From assembly GCA_903822175.1 (NCBI GenBank), contig CAIJOB010000007.1, positions 1 to 64,000 of the forward strand: a DNA stretch of 64,000 nt, in the 5' to 3' direction. Below the pieces are notes generated by a model, which was not told the DNA's origin, made no database searches, and saw nothing but the letters and a program-made list of their open reading frames with translations. The stretch comes from an uncultured Alphaproteobacteria bacterium (GTDB lineage: Bacteria > Pseudomonadota > Alphaproteobacteria > Caulobacterales > Caulobacteraceae). This document shows positions 43,568 through 52,400 of this stretch, piece by piece. The translations under genes were made by a program, and so were the position numbers. The first letter of the stretch is position 1. Every line of letters begins with the position of its first letter.

Positions 43568-44430
43568 GCCGCGGCTCCCTTGGCTTGGCCGCCGATCATG
43601 GCGACGAACAGGTCGGCGATGCTGGGCGTGCGGACTTCGCCCAGCGGGGCAAGGCGGGCGCGGTCCACGCCGTCGAACAGCAGCACCGTGCGGCCGAACA
43701 CCTGGCGCTCGTGGATCGGGCCCAGGCCCCGCGCGGCGATCAGCTGCTCCGGCGCGACCATGGCTTCGGTGAACCGGGCGTCGAGCGCCTCCATGCTGGT
43801 GTCGAGCACGATCTTGCCGCGGTCGATGAACATCAGGTCGGTCAGGATGTCCTGGATCTCTTCCACCTGGTGGGTGGTCACCACGATCGTCCGGCTCCGG
43901 TCGAAATAGTCGTTGAGCAGGGTGTCGTAGAACTGCTTGCGGTAGATCAGGTCGAGGCCGAGCGTCGGCTCGTCCAGCACCAGCAGCTTGGCGTCGATAG
44001 CCATCACCAACGCCAGGTGCAGTTGGGTCAGCATGCCCTTGGAGAGCTCGCGCACCTTGCTGGCGCGCTTGATGCTGGTCTTGGCCAGGAAGCCTTCGGC
44101 CTTGGCGCGGTCGAACCGCGGATGGACGCCCTCCACATAGTTGAGCGCCTGGGAGACCTTCATCCAGCGCGGCAGCACGGCGACGTCCGCGATGAAGCAG
44201 ACGTCGGCCATCAGCTTGTCGCGCTCGGTCCAGGGATCGCGCCCCAGCACCCTCAGCTCGCCCTCAAACGGCGTGAGCCCCAGGATGGCGTTGAGCGCCG
44301 TCGACTTGCCGGCGCCGTTGGGGCCGATCAGGCCCAGGATGCGGCCCTCCTCAACCTTCAGGTCGACGCCGTCCAACGCCGTGGTGGTCTTGTAGGCCTT
44401 GCGCAGGCCGCGGGCTTCAATGCAGGCCAT
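43564..44430 (-). CDS. ABC transporter ATP-binding protein
   Basis: The 288-residue ATPase has Walker A GPNGAGKST (36-44), the signature region VRELSKGMLTQLHLA and Walker B LLVLDEPTLGLD (about 154-165), followed by the switch TTHQVEEIQ. It energises the ABC-2 permease encoded next. Its ATG lies three bases after the GntR stop. Confidence 0.92.
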   Translation of the reverse strand: MACIEARGLRKAYKTTTALDGVDLKVEEGRILGLIGPNGAGKSTALNAILGLTPFEGELRVLGRDPWTERDKLMADVCFIADVAVLPRWMKVSQALNYVEGVHPRFDRAKAEGFLAKTSIKRASKVRELSKGMLTQLHLALVMAIDAKLLVLDEPTLGLDLIYRKQFYDTLLNDYFDRSRTIVVTTHQVEEIQDILTDLMFIDRGKIVLDTSMEALDARFTEAMVAPEQLIAARGLGPIHERQVFGRTVLLFDGVDRARLAPLGEVRTPSIADLFVAMIGGQAKGAAA

Positions 44431-44433
44431 GGC

Positions 44434-44799
44434 TCAGCCCTCTCCCTTGGGGCTTGCCGCCAGCAGGTCCTTGGTGGTGAGGCCCAGGCGCTGGATGGTG
44501 GCCTGGATCTGCGGCCACTGCTCGGCCAGGAACCGCTGACGCTCGCCGGCCAGCAGCACGTCTTTGGCGCCGGTGTTGATGAACAGGCCAAGACCCCGGC
44601 GCTTTTCCACCAGGCCCCCGTCGGCGAGCTGTTCGTAGCCCTTCATCACCGTCAGCGGATTGACGCGGTACTCCGCCGCCACGTTGCGGACGGACGGCAA
44701 GGGATCGCCTTCGCCCAGCACGCCGTCGAGGATCATCGCGACCACCCGGTCGTGAATCTGCCGGTAGATCGGCTGACTATCATTCCACTCTCGATCCAT
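44434..44799 (-). CDS. GntR-family transcriptional regulator, YtrA subfamily
   Basis: The 121-residue protein has a GntR winged helix (PIYRQIHDRVVAMILDGVL, then PSVRNVAAEYRVNPLTVMKG) and only a short C-terminal tail. This is the hallmark of the YtrA subfamily, which normally represses an adjacent ABC transporter operon. A perfect GGTG-N16-CACC site lies about 110 bases upstream of its start. Confidence 0.92.
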   Translation of the reverse strand: MDREWNDSQPIYRQIHDRVVAMILDGVLGEGDPLPSVRNVAAEYRVNPLTVMKGYEQLADGGLVEKRRGLGLFINTGAKDVLLAGERQRFLAEQWPQIQATIQRLGLTTKDLLAASPKGEG

Positions 44800-44907
44800 C
44801 GTCTGTTCCAGATAGTCCCTTCGAAGCGGCGGACGGCCGCTCGCGATGACTTCCCAACCTTGCGGCGATTCACGTCTGAGCCCTTGCCCGATGTGTTACG
44901 CTGAAAT

Positions 44908-44931
44908 GGTGTTGTAGTGTACTATATCACC
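44908..44931. promoter_or_regulatory. Putative YtrA operator GGTG-N16-CACC
   Basis: GGTG (44908-44911) and CACC (44928-44931) are inverted and exactly 16 bases apart, with a second inverted core TAGT-GT-ACTA inside. This is the palindrome I recall being reported for the Xanthomonas YtrA regulator. It lies in the divergent gap between the GntR/ABC operon and the ATP-grasp operon, so it could control both. Confidence 0.65.
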
Positions 44932-44994
44932 AACGACAAGCGGTTTCTTTCAGACCCCCTCTTTGGCCCGCCCCCCGTTCCCATCTGACCCAAG

Positions 44995-45981
44995 GTGAAC
45001 TATCTGGTTTCCGCGCGCGGCAACCGCGCCTCGAACGCGTCTAAGAGTGGGTGTCCCTTGGCCGACCTCGCCGTTTTCTACGAACACCCGCAGTGGTTCA
45101 CCGCGCTGTTCGACACCTTGAACCGTCGAGGCCTGGACTGGACCGCCATCGAGATCCAGGACCACACCTTCGATCCCGGCGACACGTCCCTGCCCGCTCC
45201 GGTGATCCTCAACCGCCTCGCCATGTCCTCCTTCCTGCGCCAGGAGGAGCACGCGCTGTTCTATTCCATGGCCGTCCTCGACCATTGGCAGGGCCTGGGC
45301 GCGCGGGTGATCAACGGCCCCGGCGTGCTCGCCTACGACACCAACAAGGCCCGCCAGCTCAGCCTCTTCCGCAAGGCCGGCCTCGCCATCCCCAAGACCC
45401 GCGTCGCCCACCGCCGCGTCGACGTGCCGAGGCTCGCCGCCGAGGTCGGCTATCCGGTGATGGTCAAGGTGAATGTCGGCGGGTCCGGCACGGGCATGAT
45501 CCGCTACGACAGCGCCGAAGAGCTGGAGGCCGCCGTCGCCGACCAGCTGACCCCGGTGGGCGTCGATGGCGTGGCCCTGATCCAGGAATACATCCCGGCC
45601 CGCGATGCGCGGGTGATCCGCTGCGAAGTGCTGGACGGCAAGCTGCTCTACGCGCTCGCGCTCGACGGCGCCGGCTCGACCTTCGACCTCTGCCCAGCCG
45701 ACGTCTGCATGGTCGACAAGCCCACCATCACGCTCAGCGAATTCAAGCCGCCAGCCGACATCACCAAGGCGGTCGAGAAGGTCGCGCGGATGAGCGGCCT
45801 GGACGTCGGCGGCATCGAATACATGATCGACGACCGCGACGGCGTGGCACGCTTCTACGACCTCAACGCCATGTCGAACTTCGTGGCCAAGCCGCTGGAG
45901 GTCCTGGGCTGGGACCCGCACGACAACCTGGTCGACTACCTGCTTCCCCTGATCGCCGCTCAACAGAAGGCCGCCGCTTGA
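44995..45981 (+). CDS. ATP-grasp ligase, RimK-like
   Basis: The protein is an ATP-grasp enzyme of the RimK type, which joins amino acids to a carboxylate through an acyl phosphate. Visible features are the lysine strand YPVMVKVNVGGSGTGM, the adenine-binding LIQEYIPARDARVIRCE and the C-terminal metal-binding FYDLNAMSNF. The frame opens at a GTG (44995, 328 residues); a TTG at 45058 (starting LADLAVFYEHP) matches the usual N-terminus better. The stop shares bases with the next ATG (TGATG). No substrate-peptide gene is evident nearby. Confidence 0.8.
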   Translation: MNYLVSARGNRASNASKSGCPLADLAVFYEHPQWFTALFDTLNRRGLDWTAIEIQDHTFDPGDTSLPAPVILNRLAMSSFLRQEEHALFYSMAVLDHWQGLGARVINGPGVLAYDTNKARQLSLFRKAGLAIPKTRVAHRRVDVPRLAAEVGYPVMVKVNVGGSGTGMIRYDSAEELEAAVADQLTPVGVDGVALIQEYIPARDARVIRCEVLDGKLLYALALDGAGSTFDLCPADVCMVDKPTITLSEFKPPADITKAVEKVARMSGLDVGGIEYMIDDRDGVARFYDLNAMSNFVAKPLEVLGWDPHDNLVDYLLPLIAAQQKAAA

Positions 45982-46991
45982 TGAGGTATGGGTTTTGGAC
46001 CCCGGTGTTCGGCGGCTGGCTGCGCAACATCCCCGACGAGCACATGGCGCCGACCTGGGAATATACGAAGCGCCTCTGCCAGCGGGCCGAGAAGATCGGC
46101 TACGACCTGACCCTGGTCGCCGAGCTCAACCTCAACGACATCAAGGGGACCGACCAGCCGGCGCTCGACGCCTGGTCGACCGCCGCGGCGCTCGCCGCCG
46201 TCACCGACACGCTCGAACTGATGGTCGCCGTGCGGCCGAACTTCCACCAGCCGGCGCTGTTCGCGAAAGCCGCCGCCAACATCGACAATATCGCGGGCGG
46301 CCGGCTGGCGCTGAACGTCGTCTCCTCCTGGTGGGCGGAAGAGGCCACCAGCTATGGCCTGCAGTTCGACCAGCACGACGACCGCTATGGCCGCACGTCC
46401 GAATGGCTCGACGTCGTCGACGGCCTGTGGACCCAGCCGAAATACACCCACGACGGCGCCCGCTATCAGCTGAAGGACGCGATCTGCGAGCCCAAGCCGG
46501 TGAGGAAGCCGGTGGTCTACGCCGGCGGCGAGTCCGAGGCCGCCAAGACCCTGATCGCCAACCAGTGCGACGCCTATGTCATGCACGGCGACACCGCAGA
46601 GGTGATCGCCGAGAAGATCGCCGACATGCGCGCGCGCCGGGCCAAGACCGGCAAGCCGCCGATGAGCTTCGGCATGGCCGCCTACGCCATCGTCCGCGAC
46701 ACCGAGGAAGAAGCCCGCGAAGAGGTCGCGCGGATCACCACGCTCGACCCCAACGCGCCGGGTTTCGGCAATTACGACCAATGGCTCTCCGGCACCCAGC
46801 TCGAGCGGGAGATGAAGATCGCCGAATATTCGGTCTCCAACCGCGGCCTGCGCCCCAACCTCATCGGCACGCCCGCTCAGATCAAGGCACGGATCGCCGC
46901 CTACGAGGAAGCCGGCCTCGACCTCCTGCTGTTGCAGATGAGCCCGCAGTATGAGGAGATGGAGCGGTTCGCGGAGAAAGTGATCAACTGA
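45981..46991 (+). CDS. LLM-class FMNH2-dependent monooxygenase (SsuD/SfnG-like)
   Basis: The 336-residue luciferase-like protein starts MRYGFWTPVFGGWLRN and has the flavin-site blocks VAVRPNFHQPALFAK, NVVSSWWAEEA and QHDDRYGRTSEWLDVVDGLW. Members use FMNH2 and oxygen to cleave C-S bonds of alkanesulfonates or sulfones or to oxidise other small molecules. An FMN reductase partner is not adjacent, although one lies at 56142-56705. It is translationally coupled to the ATP-grasp gene. Confidence 0.88.
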   Translation: MRYGFWTPVFGGWLRNIPDEHMAPTWEYTKRLCQRAEKIGYDLTLVAELNLNDIKGTDQPALDAWSTAAALAAVTDTLELMVAVRPNFHQPALFAKAAANIDNIAGGRLALNVVSSWWAEEATSYGLQFDQHDDRYGRTSEWLDVVDGLWTQPKYTHDGARYQLKDAICEPKPVRKPVVYAGGESEAAKTLIANQCDAYVMHGDTAEVIAEKIADMRARRAKTGKPPMSFGMAAYAIVRDTEEEAREEVARITTLDPNAPGFGNYDQWLSGTQLEREMKIAEYSVSNRGLRPNLIGTPAQIKARIAAYEEAGLDLLLLQMSPQYEEMERFAEKVIN

Positions 46992-47857
46992 GCGAGGCGG
47001 CGACATCCCGGCAGGCGGCCTGGCGAAAGATCATCGCCTATTGCCTGCTCGTGCCGTTGCTCAGCCTCCCCGGCTATTACCTCGGCGTGCACCATCACGG
47101 CCTGACCGGGCGCCAGGCGGCCGCGGTGCTGATGTGGGGCGGCCCGGCGCTGTCGGCGATCATCGTGCGGCTGGTCACCGAGCGCAGCTTGGCCGGCATC
47201 GGCTTTGGGCTGATGGATCCCAAGTGGCTGTGGATCGCCGCGGCGCTCCCGCTGGCCTATGGCTTGCCGCCCTATCTGATCGCCTGGGGCGCCGGCCTCG
47301 CCGACTTTGTCCCCAGCCGCTGGTCGACCGTCCTGCCCTACGGCCTCCACGTCGAGGGCGTGTTCCCGGCGCTCGGCGCGATCCTCACCGTCGGCCTGTT
47401 CGACAAGGTCAGCCGGGCGCTCGGCGAAGAGATCGGTTGGCGCGGCCTCCTCGTGCCGGAACTCCTGAAGGTCGTGAGCTTCCGCAACACCGCGCTGATC
47501 TCCGGCGTCATCTGGGCGCTGTGGCATTTCCCGCTGATCGTCTTCGCCGACTACAACGCCGCCGGCACGCCGGTCGCGTTCCAGCTCTGCTGCTTCGCCG
47601 CGATGATCGTCAGCTCGTCCTTCCTCTACGCCTGGCTGCGCCTGCGCTCAGCCAGCGTCTGGCCGCCAACGATCCTGCACGCCGCGCACAACCTCCTGGT
47701 CCAGTCGGTGTTCGACCAGGCCAGCGTCAACAAGAACGGCGCCTTCTACCTGACCACCGAGTTCGGCTGCGGCATCGCGCTGTTCACGATCCTGATCGCC
47801 TGGCTGATCCTGCGGCGCGGGCCCGGGCCGGCCGCGCCCACATTGACGGCGGCCTGA
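46979..47857 (+). CDS. CPBP-family intramembrane metalloprotease
   Basis: The protein is a polytopic CAAX-protease/bacteriocin-processing (CPBP) family member with the EEIGWRG motif (catalytic Glu-Glu...Arg), the WHFPL histidine and the late HAAHNLL motif. A GTG at 46979, overlapping the monooxygenase end by 13 bases, gives a basic N-terminus before the first helix (292 residues). A GTG at 47051 would start inside that helix. Such proteases process peptides or prenylated proteins, or give self-immunity. It seems to be the third gene of the ATP-grasp operon. Confidence 0.78.
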   Translation, partial: SDQLSEAATSRQAAWRKIIAYCLLVPLLSLPGYYLGVHHHGLTGRQAAAVLMWGGPALSAIIVRLVTERSLAGIGFGLMDPKWLWIAAALPLAYGLPPYLIAWGAGLADFVPSRWSTVLPYGLHVEGVFPALGAILTVGLFDKVSRALGEEIGWRGLLVPELLKVVSFRNTALISGVIWALWHFPLIVFADYNAAGTPVAFQLCCFAAMIVSSSFLYAWLRLRSASVWPPTILHAAHNLLVQSVFDQASVNKNGAFYLTTEFGCGIALFTILIAWLILRRGPGPAAPTLTAA

Positions 47858-47897
47858 TCCGGCGCAGGATGGGGCGACGTTCTTTGGGGAGATATCC

Positions 47898-48221
47898 ATG
47901 CGCAGACTGCTGATCGCCGCGGGCCTTGCGGCCGCGCTCGCCACGCCCGCCTTCGCCGACACCGTGCAGGAGGTGACCGCCCACGGCATGATCATCACCA
48001 TCGGCGACATGCAGATCGACGTGGACTACACGCCCGACGGCAAGTTCACCGCGCTCGGCGGCCAGATCGCCGGCACCTGGCGGATCGACGGCGACAAACT
48101 CTGCACGGTCGCCGCCATCGCGCCCGAGGAGAACTGCATCGTCTATCCGAAAGGCAAGAAGTCCGGCGACAGCTTCGAGGTCACCGGCCCGCAGGGCTCG
48201 GCCACGGTGAAGATCAAATAG
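47898..48221 (+). CDS. Small periplasmic protein, unknown function
   Basis: The 107-residue product has a signal peptide (MRRLLIAAGLAAALATPAFA) and a beta-rich mature part with two cysteines (KLCTVAAI and EENCIVYP) that may pair. GGGGAG lies eight bases before the ATG. Patterns such as YTPDGKFTALGGQIAGTWRI resemble small lipocalin-like envelope proteins, but I cannot name the family. It follows the CPBP gene by about 40 bases and converges with the OPT gene. Confidence 0.75.
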   Translation: MRRLLIAAGLAAALATPAFADTVQEVTAHGMIITIGDMQIDVDYTPDGKFTALGGQIAGTWRIDGDKLCTVAAIAPEENCIVYPKGKKSGDSFEVTGPQGSATVKIK

Positions 48222-48227
48222 GCGGCG

Positions 48228-50540
48228 CTAGATCTTCTTGGCGGCTCCGGCGCGGAACAGGAGCGCCATCAGAGCCAGGAACGGCAGGCACGACAGCAGG
48301 TCCGACCAGGCGCCGTTGAACACCGGATTGGCGCTCTCCATCAGCTTGGTGATGTCGCGGTCGAAGTTCCCCAGCACGCCGGCCGAGAACGCGATACCGA
48401 TGCCGGCGATGGCGCCGCCAGCGATGTAGCCCGAGGCCATCAGCACGCCGGGGCTGCGGTCGGACTGGGCGGCGAGCTCGGCCTCCGAAAGGGCCTCTTC
48501 CCCATCGCTGGTCTTGGGCGCCAGGCCGCGGCTTCGCCGGTCCACAAGCCAGCGCACCGCGCCGCCCACGAAGATCGGCAGCGAGGACGAGATCGGCAGA
48601 TAGACCCCGACCGCAAAGGCCAGCGAGGGGATGGCGCACATCTCCAGCACCACCGCGATCATCACGCCCAGCAGGACCAGCGCCCAGGGCAGCTGGCGGT
48701 TCAGGATGCCCTTGATGATGTAGCTCATCAGCGTGGCCTTGGGCGCGTCGAACTTGGTGACGCTGGTGCCGTCGGGGCGGACCTTCACGTGGCCATTGAT
48801 GCCCGGGTCGACCAGATAGGCGAGCGTGCCGTCGTTGCGGACCAGGTAGCGGGTCGCAGCCCCGCCGGAGGGGTCGGCCTTCTGCCAGACGTGATAGACG
48901 CCGCCGTCCTGCACATGCTGCGGCCCGGCCAGCGCCTCGGTCGGGAGCGCGGCGGCGGCGGCGGGGGTGATCGCCGCGACCGAGGCCGGTTGCGGCACAT
49001 AGACGGTCGCGGCCTGATTGAGCGACAGCAGGATCGGGCCCAGCGCGATCGCCGAGGCGAGCGAGCCCACCAGGATCGCGATCTGCTGGGCCCGGGGCGT
49101 GGCGCCGACCAGGAAGCCGGTCTTCAGGTCCTGCGAGGTCGAGCCGCCGTTCGAGGACGCGATGCAGACGATGCCGCCGACCGACAGCGCGGTGACGAAA
49201 TAGCTCGGCCCCGTCCAGCCCAGCAGCAGGAAGATCAGGCAGGTCAGCAGCAGCGTCGCCACGGTCATGCCGCTGATCGGATTGGAGGACGAGCCGAGCT
49301 CGCCGGTCAGCCGCGAGGACACCGTCACGAACAGGAAGCCGAACAGCACGATCAGCATGGCGCCGGCGATGTTCATGTGCAGCGATGGCGACAGCAGGAT
49401 CGCCACCACCAGGACGACGACGCCCGCCGCCACCCACTTCATGGAGAGGTCGCGGTCGGTGCGCGGCACGGCCGAGCCCTGGCCTTCAGCCACGGTCGAA
49501 GCCTTGCCGCCAAAGTCGCCCAGGCCAGCCTTCAGGCTGCGCCAGATGGTCGGGATGGCGCGGGCGAGACTGATGAGCCCGCCGGCGGTGACCGCGCCCG
49601 CGCCGATGTAGAGGATGTAGGCGCTGCGGATATCGCCCGGCGACATGGCGCTGATCAGGGTCTTGCCGGGCGGGATGACGCCAGTCGCCATGCCGCCGAA
49701 GAACTGGATCGCCGGGATCAGCACCATGTAGGCCAGCACCCCGCCGGCGGCCATGGTCGCGGCGATGCGCGGGCCGATGATGTAGCCGACGCCCAGCAGC
49801 TCCGGCGAGATCTCCGCGGCGATCGAGGCCTTGGCCAAGGGCGCGGCGAACAGCTTTTCCGGCGTGTCCTTCCAGAGTTTGAAGACGCCCTCGCAGAGCT
49901 TGTAGACGAGGCCGATCCCAAAGCCGGTGACGATGGTCCGGGCGCCGCGGGAGACCTCGGCCTCGGTCTGGGCGCCGCCGGCCTCCTGGCCGATCTCGTG
50001 CTCCTCGCGCGTCGCGCCGGCCTTCAGCACCTCGGCGCAGGCCGTGCCCTCGGGATATTTCAGAATGCCATGCTGCTCGACGATCAGGGCGCGGCGCAGC
50101 GGGATCATCATCAGGATGCCCAGCAGGCCGCCCAGCACCGCCACCAGCATCACGTGGGCGATCTCCATGTCGAAGCCCAGGATCATGATCGCCGGCATGG
50201 TGACGCCCAGGCCAAAGGCGATGCTCTCGCCGGCTGAGCCCGCGGTCTGGACGATGTTGTTCTGGAGGATCGACGCCTTGGCGATCCCCAGCCGCTGCAG
50301 CAGGCGGAACAGCGTGATCGAGATCACCGCTACGGGGATCGAGGCCGAGACCGTCAGGCCCACCTTCAGCACGAGGTAGAGCGACGAAGCCCCGAAGATC
50401 ACACCCAGCAGCGCGCCGATCACCACATGCAGGATGGTGAGCTCGGGCAGGATCACATTGGCCGGAATGAACGGCCGGAAGGCGGACTTGGCGCGCCCGC
50501 CCTTGGTCGCGGCGGCGGGCTTGATGGCGGTATCGGTCAC
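48228..50540 (-). CDS. OPT-family oligopeptide transporter
   Basis: This is a large polytopic protein (770 residues, about 14-16 helices) of the OPT superfamily. The N-terminal block is LTILHVVIGALLGVIFGASS, followed by ILQNNIVQTAGSAGESIAFG, and later SSNGGSTSQDLKTGFLVGAT. Bacterial OPT proteins import oligopeptides or metal chelates. A soluble insert near residues 530-600 interrupts the helices. The start is taken as GTG at 50540, which has GGGGAG seven bases upstream. Confidence 0.92.
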   Translation of the reverse strand: MTDTAIKPAAATKGGRAKSAFRPFIPANVILPELTILHVVIGALLGVIFGASSLYLVLKVGLTVSASIPVAVISITLFRLLQRLGIAKASILQNNIVQTAGSAGESIAFGLGVTMPAIMILGFDMEIAHVMLVAVLGGLLGILMMIPLRRALIVEQHGILKYPEGTACAEVLKAGATREEHEIGQEAGGAQTEAEVSRGARTIVTGFGIGLVYKLCEGVFKLWKDTPEKLFAAPLAKASIAAEISPELLGVGYIIGPRIAATMAAGGVLAYMVLIPAIQFFGGMATGVIPPGKTLISAMSPGDIRSAYILYIGAGAVTAGGLISLARAIPTIWRSLKAGLGDFGGKASTVAEGQGSAVPRTDRDLSMKWVAAGVVVLVVAILLSPSLHMNIAGAMLIVLFGFLFVTVSSRLTGELGSSSNPISGMTVATLLLTCLIFLLLGWTGPSYFVTALSVGGIVCIASSNGGSTSQDLKTGFLVGATPRAQQIAILVGSLASAIALGPILLSLNQAATVYVPQPASVAAITPAAAAALPTEALAGPQHVQDGGVYHVWQKADPSGGAATRYLVRNDGTLAYLVDPGINGHVKVRPDGTSVTKFDAPKATLMSYIIKGILNRQLPWALVLLGVMIAVVLEMCAIPSLAFAVGVYLPISSSLPIFVGGAVRWLVDRRSRGLAPKTSDGEEALSEAELAAQSDRSPGVLMASGYIAGGAIAGIGIAFSAGVLGNFDRDITKLMESANPVFNGAWSDLLSCLPFLALMALLFRAGAAKKI

Positions 50541-50589
50541 GCAGGTCTCCCCAATCGGCGCCAACTAGAGCATCGCCCGGCGCCGACCG

Positions 50590-51186
50590 CTAGCTGTCGC
50601 GGGGCTTGGCCCGCCCTTCCCGCGCGCAGATGTAGCGCTCGATCGGCACGGACAGGGCATTGAGCATGAAGCCCATCGGCGCCCAGGCCGTGTGGAACGA
50701 TCCCACCACGGCCGTCGCAGCGGCGGCGAACAGGAAGACGATCAGGCCCGCGGTCTCCTCGGCGGCGGAGCGCTCCCCCGGGGGCGCGGCGCGGCCGATC
50801 ATCCAGCCGCAGACAGCCATGCCGGCGAGGTTCGCCGAATAGAGCCAGATGGCCGGCGCCAGCGACGCGTAGCGGCCGATCAGCAGGGTTGAGAACGGCA
50901 CGAAGGTGACCAGCAGCAGGTTCGCCAGCGACCAGTTCACATAGCGCTGGCCGACCTCGTGCTGCGAGGCCCGCTCCGCCACCAGCTCGCGCCAGCGGAT
51001 GCCCAGGACCAGGAAGCTCAACCCATAGGGCCAGATCTTGGGCCAAAGGCCGATCAGCAGGGCGACCAGCTCGGCGTCGGTCTTCGGGTCCAGGCCGTCG
51101 GGTACGCGGATCTCCAGCACCAACAGGGTCATGGCGACCCCGAAGATGCCGTCGGCCAGGGCTTCGAGACGGTGGCGCGGATACAT
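50590..51186 (-). CDS. TMEM175-like (DUF1211) membrane protein
   Basis: The 198-residue protein has six hydrophobic segments and the family N-terminal motif RLEALADGIFGVAMTLLVLE, where F-A/S-D-G-x-F lines the pore. Bacterial TMEM175 proteins are low-selectivity potassium channels. The typical RxxxFSD motif is present as RLEALAD. The start is ATG 51186; a GTG three codons upstream (51195) is also possible. Confidence 0.85.
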   Translation of the reverse strand: MYPRHRLEALADGIFGVAMTLLVLEIRVPDGLDPKTDAELVALLIGLWPKIWPYGLSFLVLGIRWRELVAERASQHEVGQRYVNWSLANLLLVTFVPFSTLLIGRYASLAPAIWLYSANLAGMAVCGWMIGRAAPPGERSAAEETAGLIVFLFAAAATAVVGSFHTAWAPMGFMLNALSVPIERYICAREGRAKPRDS

Positions 51187-51229
51187 GGCGGGCACTGTGC
51201 GATGTTTCGCTCAGGCCCGCCAAGCCGGC

Positions 51230-52294
51230 TTAGCTCGCGTGCTGCGCCTTGCCGCCGGGCGCCAAGACCATCAGCTTGACGATCGCCTCGGTGACGTGCG
51301 GCTCCAGGCCCTCGGTGTGGCCCTTGTCCAGCCGCTCGAAGTCGGCCACGACGCGGCCGCCCTTGCACTTGGCGTAGATCCATTCCTTGGCCTTGCCGGG
51401 CCGGGCCTTCATGCCCCACACCGGATAGCCCTGGCGGGCGTAGTCCCAGACATAGCCGGGCTGGTCGTCGGCGATTTCCTTCTCCTCGACGCGCGGGCCG
51501 CAGCCGAATTCGTCGGCCAGCGGCGAGGTGGCGGGCAGGCTGATGATCTCATGCTCGCCGGTCTCGAAGATGTGGCTGAACTGGCAGGCCGGCAGCGCCG
51601 GAGCCCCCGGCGCCGGCGCGCCCAGCCCGGTCCCCGGCGGACGCGGATCGGGCGGCGAGCCGTCGGCCTTCGGCGGGCCGAAGCGCGGGTTGATCTCGGC
51701 GCGCCCGACCCGGCCGCCCGAGAGGCTGAGCAGGCCGTCGACCTTGTCCTTGAAGAAGTCGGAACAGACGATCCGGTGCGAGGTCGCCCCGCCCTGGCTG
51801 TGGCCGGCCAGCCAGAAGGACTTGATGTTCTGTTTGCCGAAGGCGTCGAACACCAGGTTGGTGATGTTCTGCAGGTGGGCGTCATCGGCGTCGGCCACCC
51901 AGACGCGGACGCCGGGCTGGCCGGCGACGCGCGACGGCGAGGTCGCCGCGGTCGGAGTCGCCACCACCAGCTTGTACTTGTCCTTGTAGTCCATGGCCGG
52001 GAAGTAGTGGCGCTGCCACTGACCGATCGAGCCGGCGCCATGGATGTTGAGGATGAAGACGACCTTGTCGCCCGGCTTCAGGTCGCAGGGATAGTCGAGC
52101 CAGAACTTGCGGCCAGTCTTCGGGTCGGTGGCGTTGCCCGGGTCGCCCAGCAGCGGCGAACAGGCGTCGCCCGAACAATGTGACGGCGGCGGGCTCTTGC
52201 AGGCCACGCCCAGCATGTCCTTGGCGTTCGCCGCGCCGGCGCCGGCCAGCAGGGCCGCACTCGCGGCGATCAAGGTTGCGATTGTCCGGTTCAT
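51230..52294 (-). CDS. Secreted alpha/beta hydrolase (esterase/PHB-depolymerase-like)
   Basis: The 354-residue protein has a signal peptide (1-24), an ILNIHGAGSIG oxyanion region, the nucleophile elbow LAGHSQGG and a late KGHTEGL histidine. Five or more cysteines in the first 60 residues suggest disulfides and an extracellular location. Substrate could be a polyester or feruloyl-type ester; unknown. It diverges from a TetR gene, with a palindrome in the gap. Confidence 0.82.
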   Translation of the reverse strand: MNRTIATLIAASAALLAGAGAANAKDMLGVACKSPPPSHCSGDACSPLLGDPGNATDPKTGRKFWLDYPCDLKPGDKVVFILNIHGAGSIGQWQRHYFPAMDYKDKYKLVVATPTAATSPSRVAGQPGVRVWVADADDAHLQNITNLVFDAFGKQNIKSFWLAGHSQGGATSHRIVCSDFFKDKVDGLLSLSGGRVGRAEINPRFGPPKADGSPPDPRPPGTGLGAPAPGAPALPACQFSHIFETGEHEIISLPATSPLADEFGCGPRVEEKEIADDQPGYVWDYARQGYPVWGMKARPGKAKEWIYAKCKGGRVVADFERLDKGHTEGLEPHVTEAIVKLMVLAPGGKAQHAS

Positions 52295-52357
52295 CTGAAA
52301 TCCCTCCCATCCTGGCGCTCATCTCGCTCGTGTGGGCGGCGCCTAGGCCACGCCACC

Positions 52358-52370
52358 CTAGCAATGCTAG
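52358..52370. promoter_or_regulatory. Putative TetR operator CTAGCA-A-TGCTAG
   Basis: This is a perfect 6-1-6 palindrome in the 106-base gap between the divergent esterase and TetR genes. It sits 31 bases before the TetR start, as expected for autoregulation that may also cover the esterase. Inferred from position and symmetry only. Confidence 0.55.
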
Positions 52371-52400
52371 ACAAGGCTGGCGAGAGCAGGAGTCTTAAGG

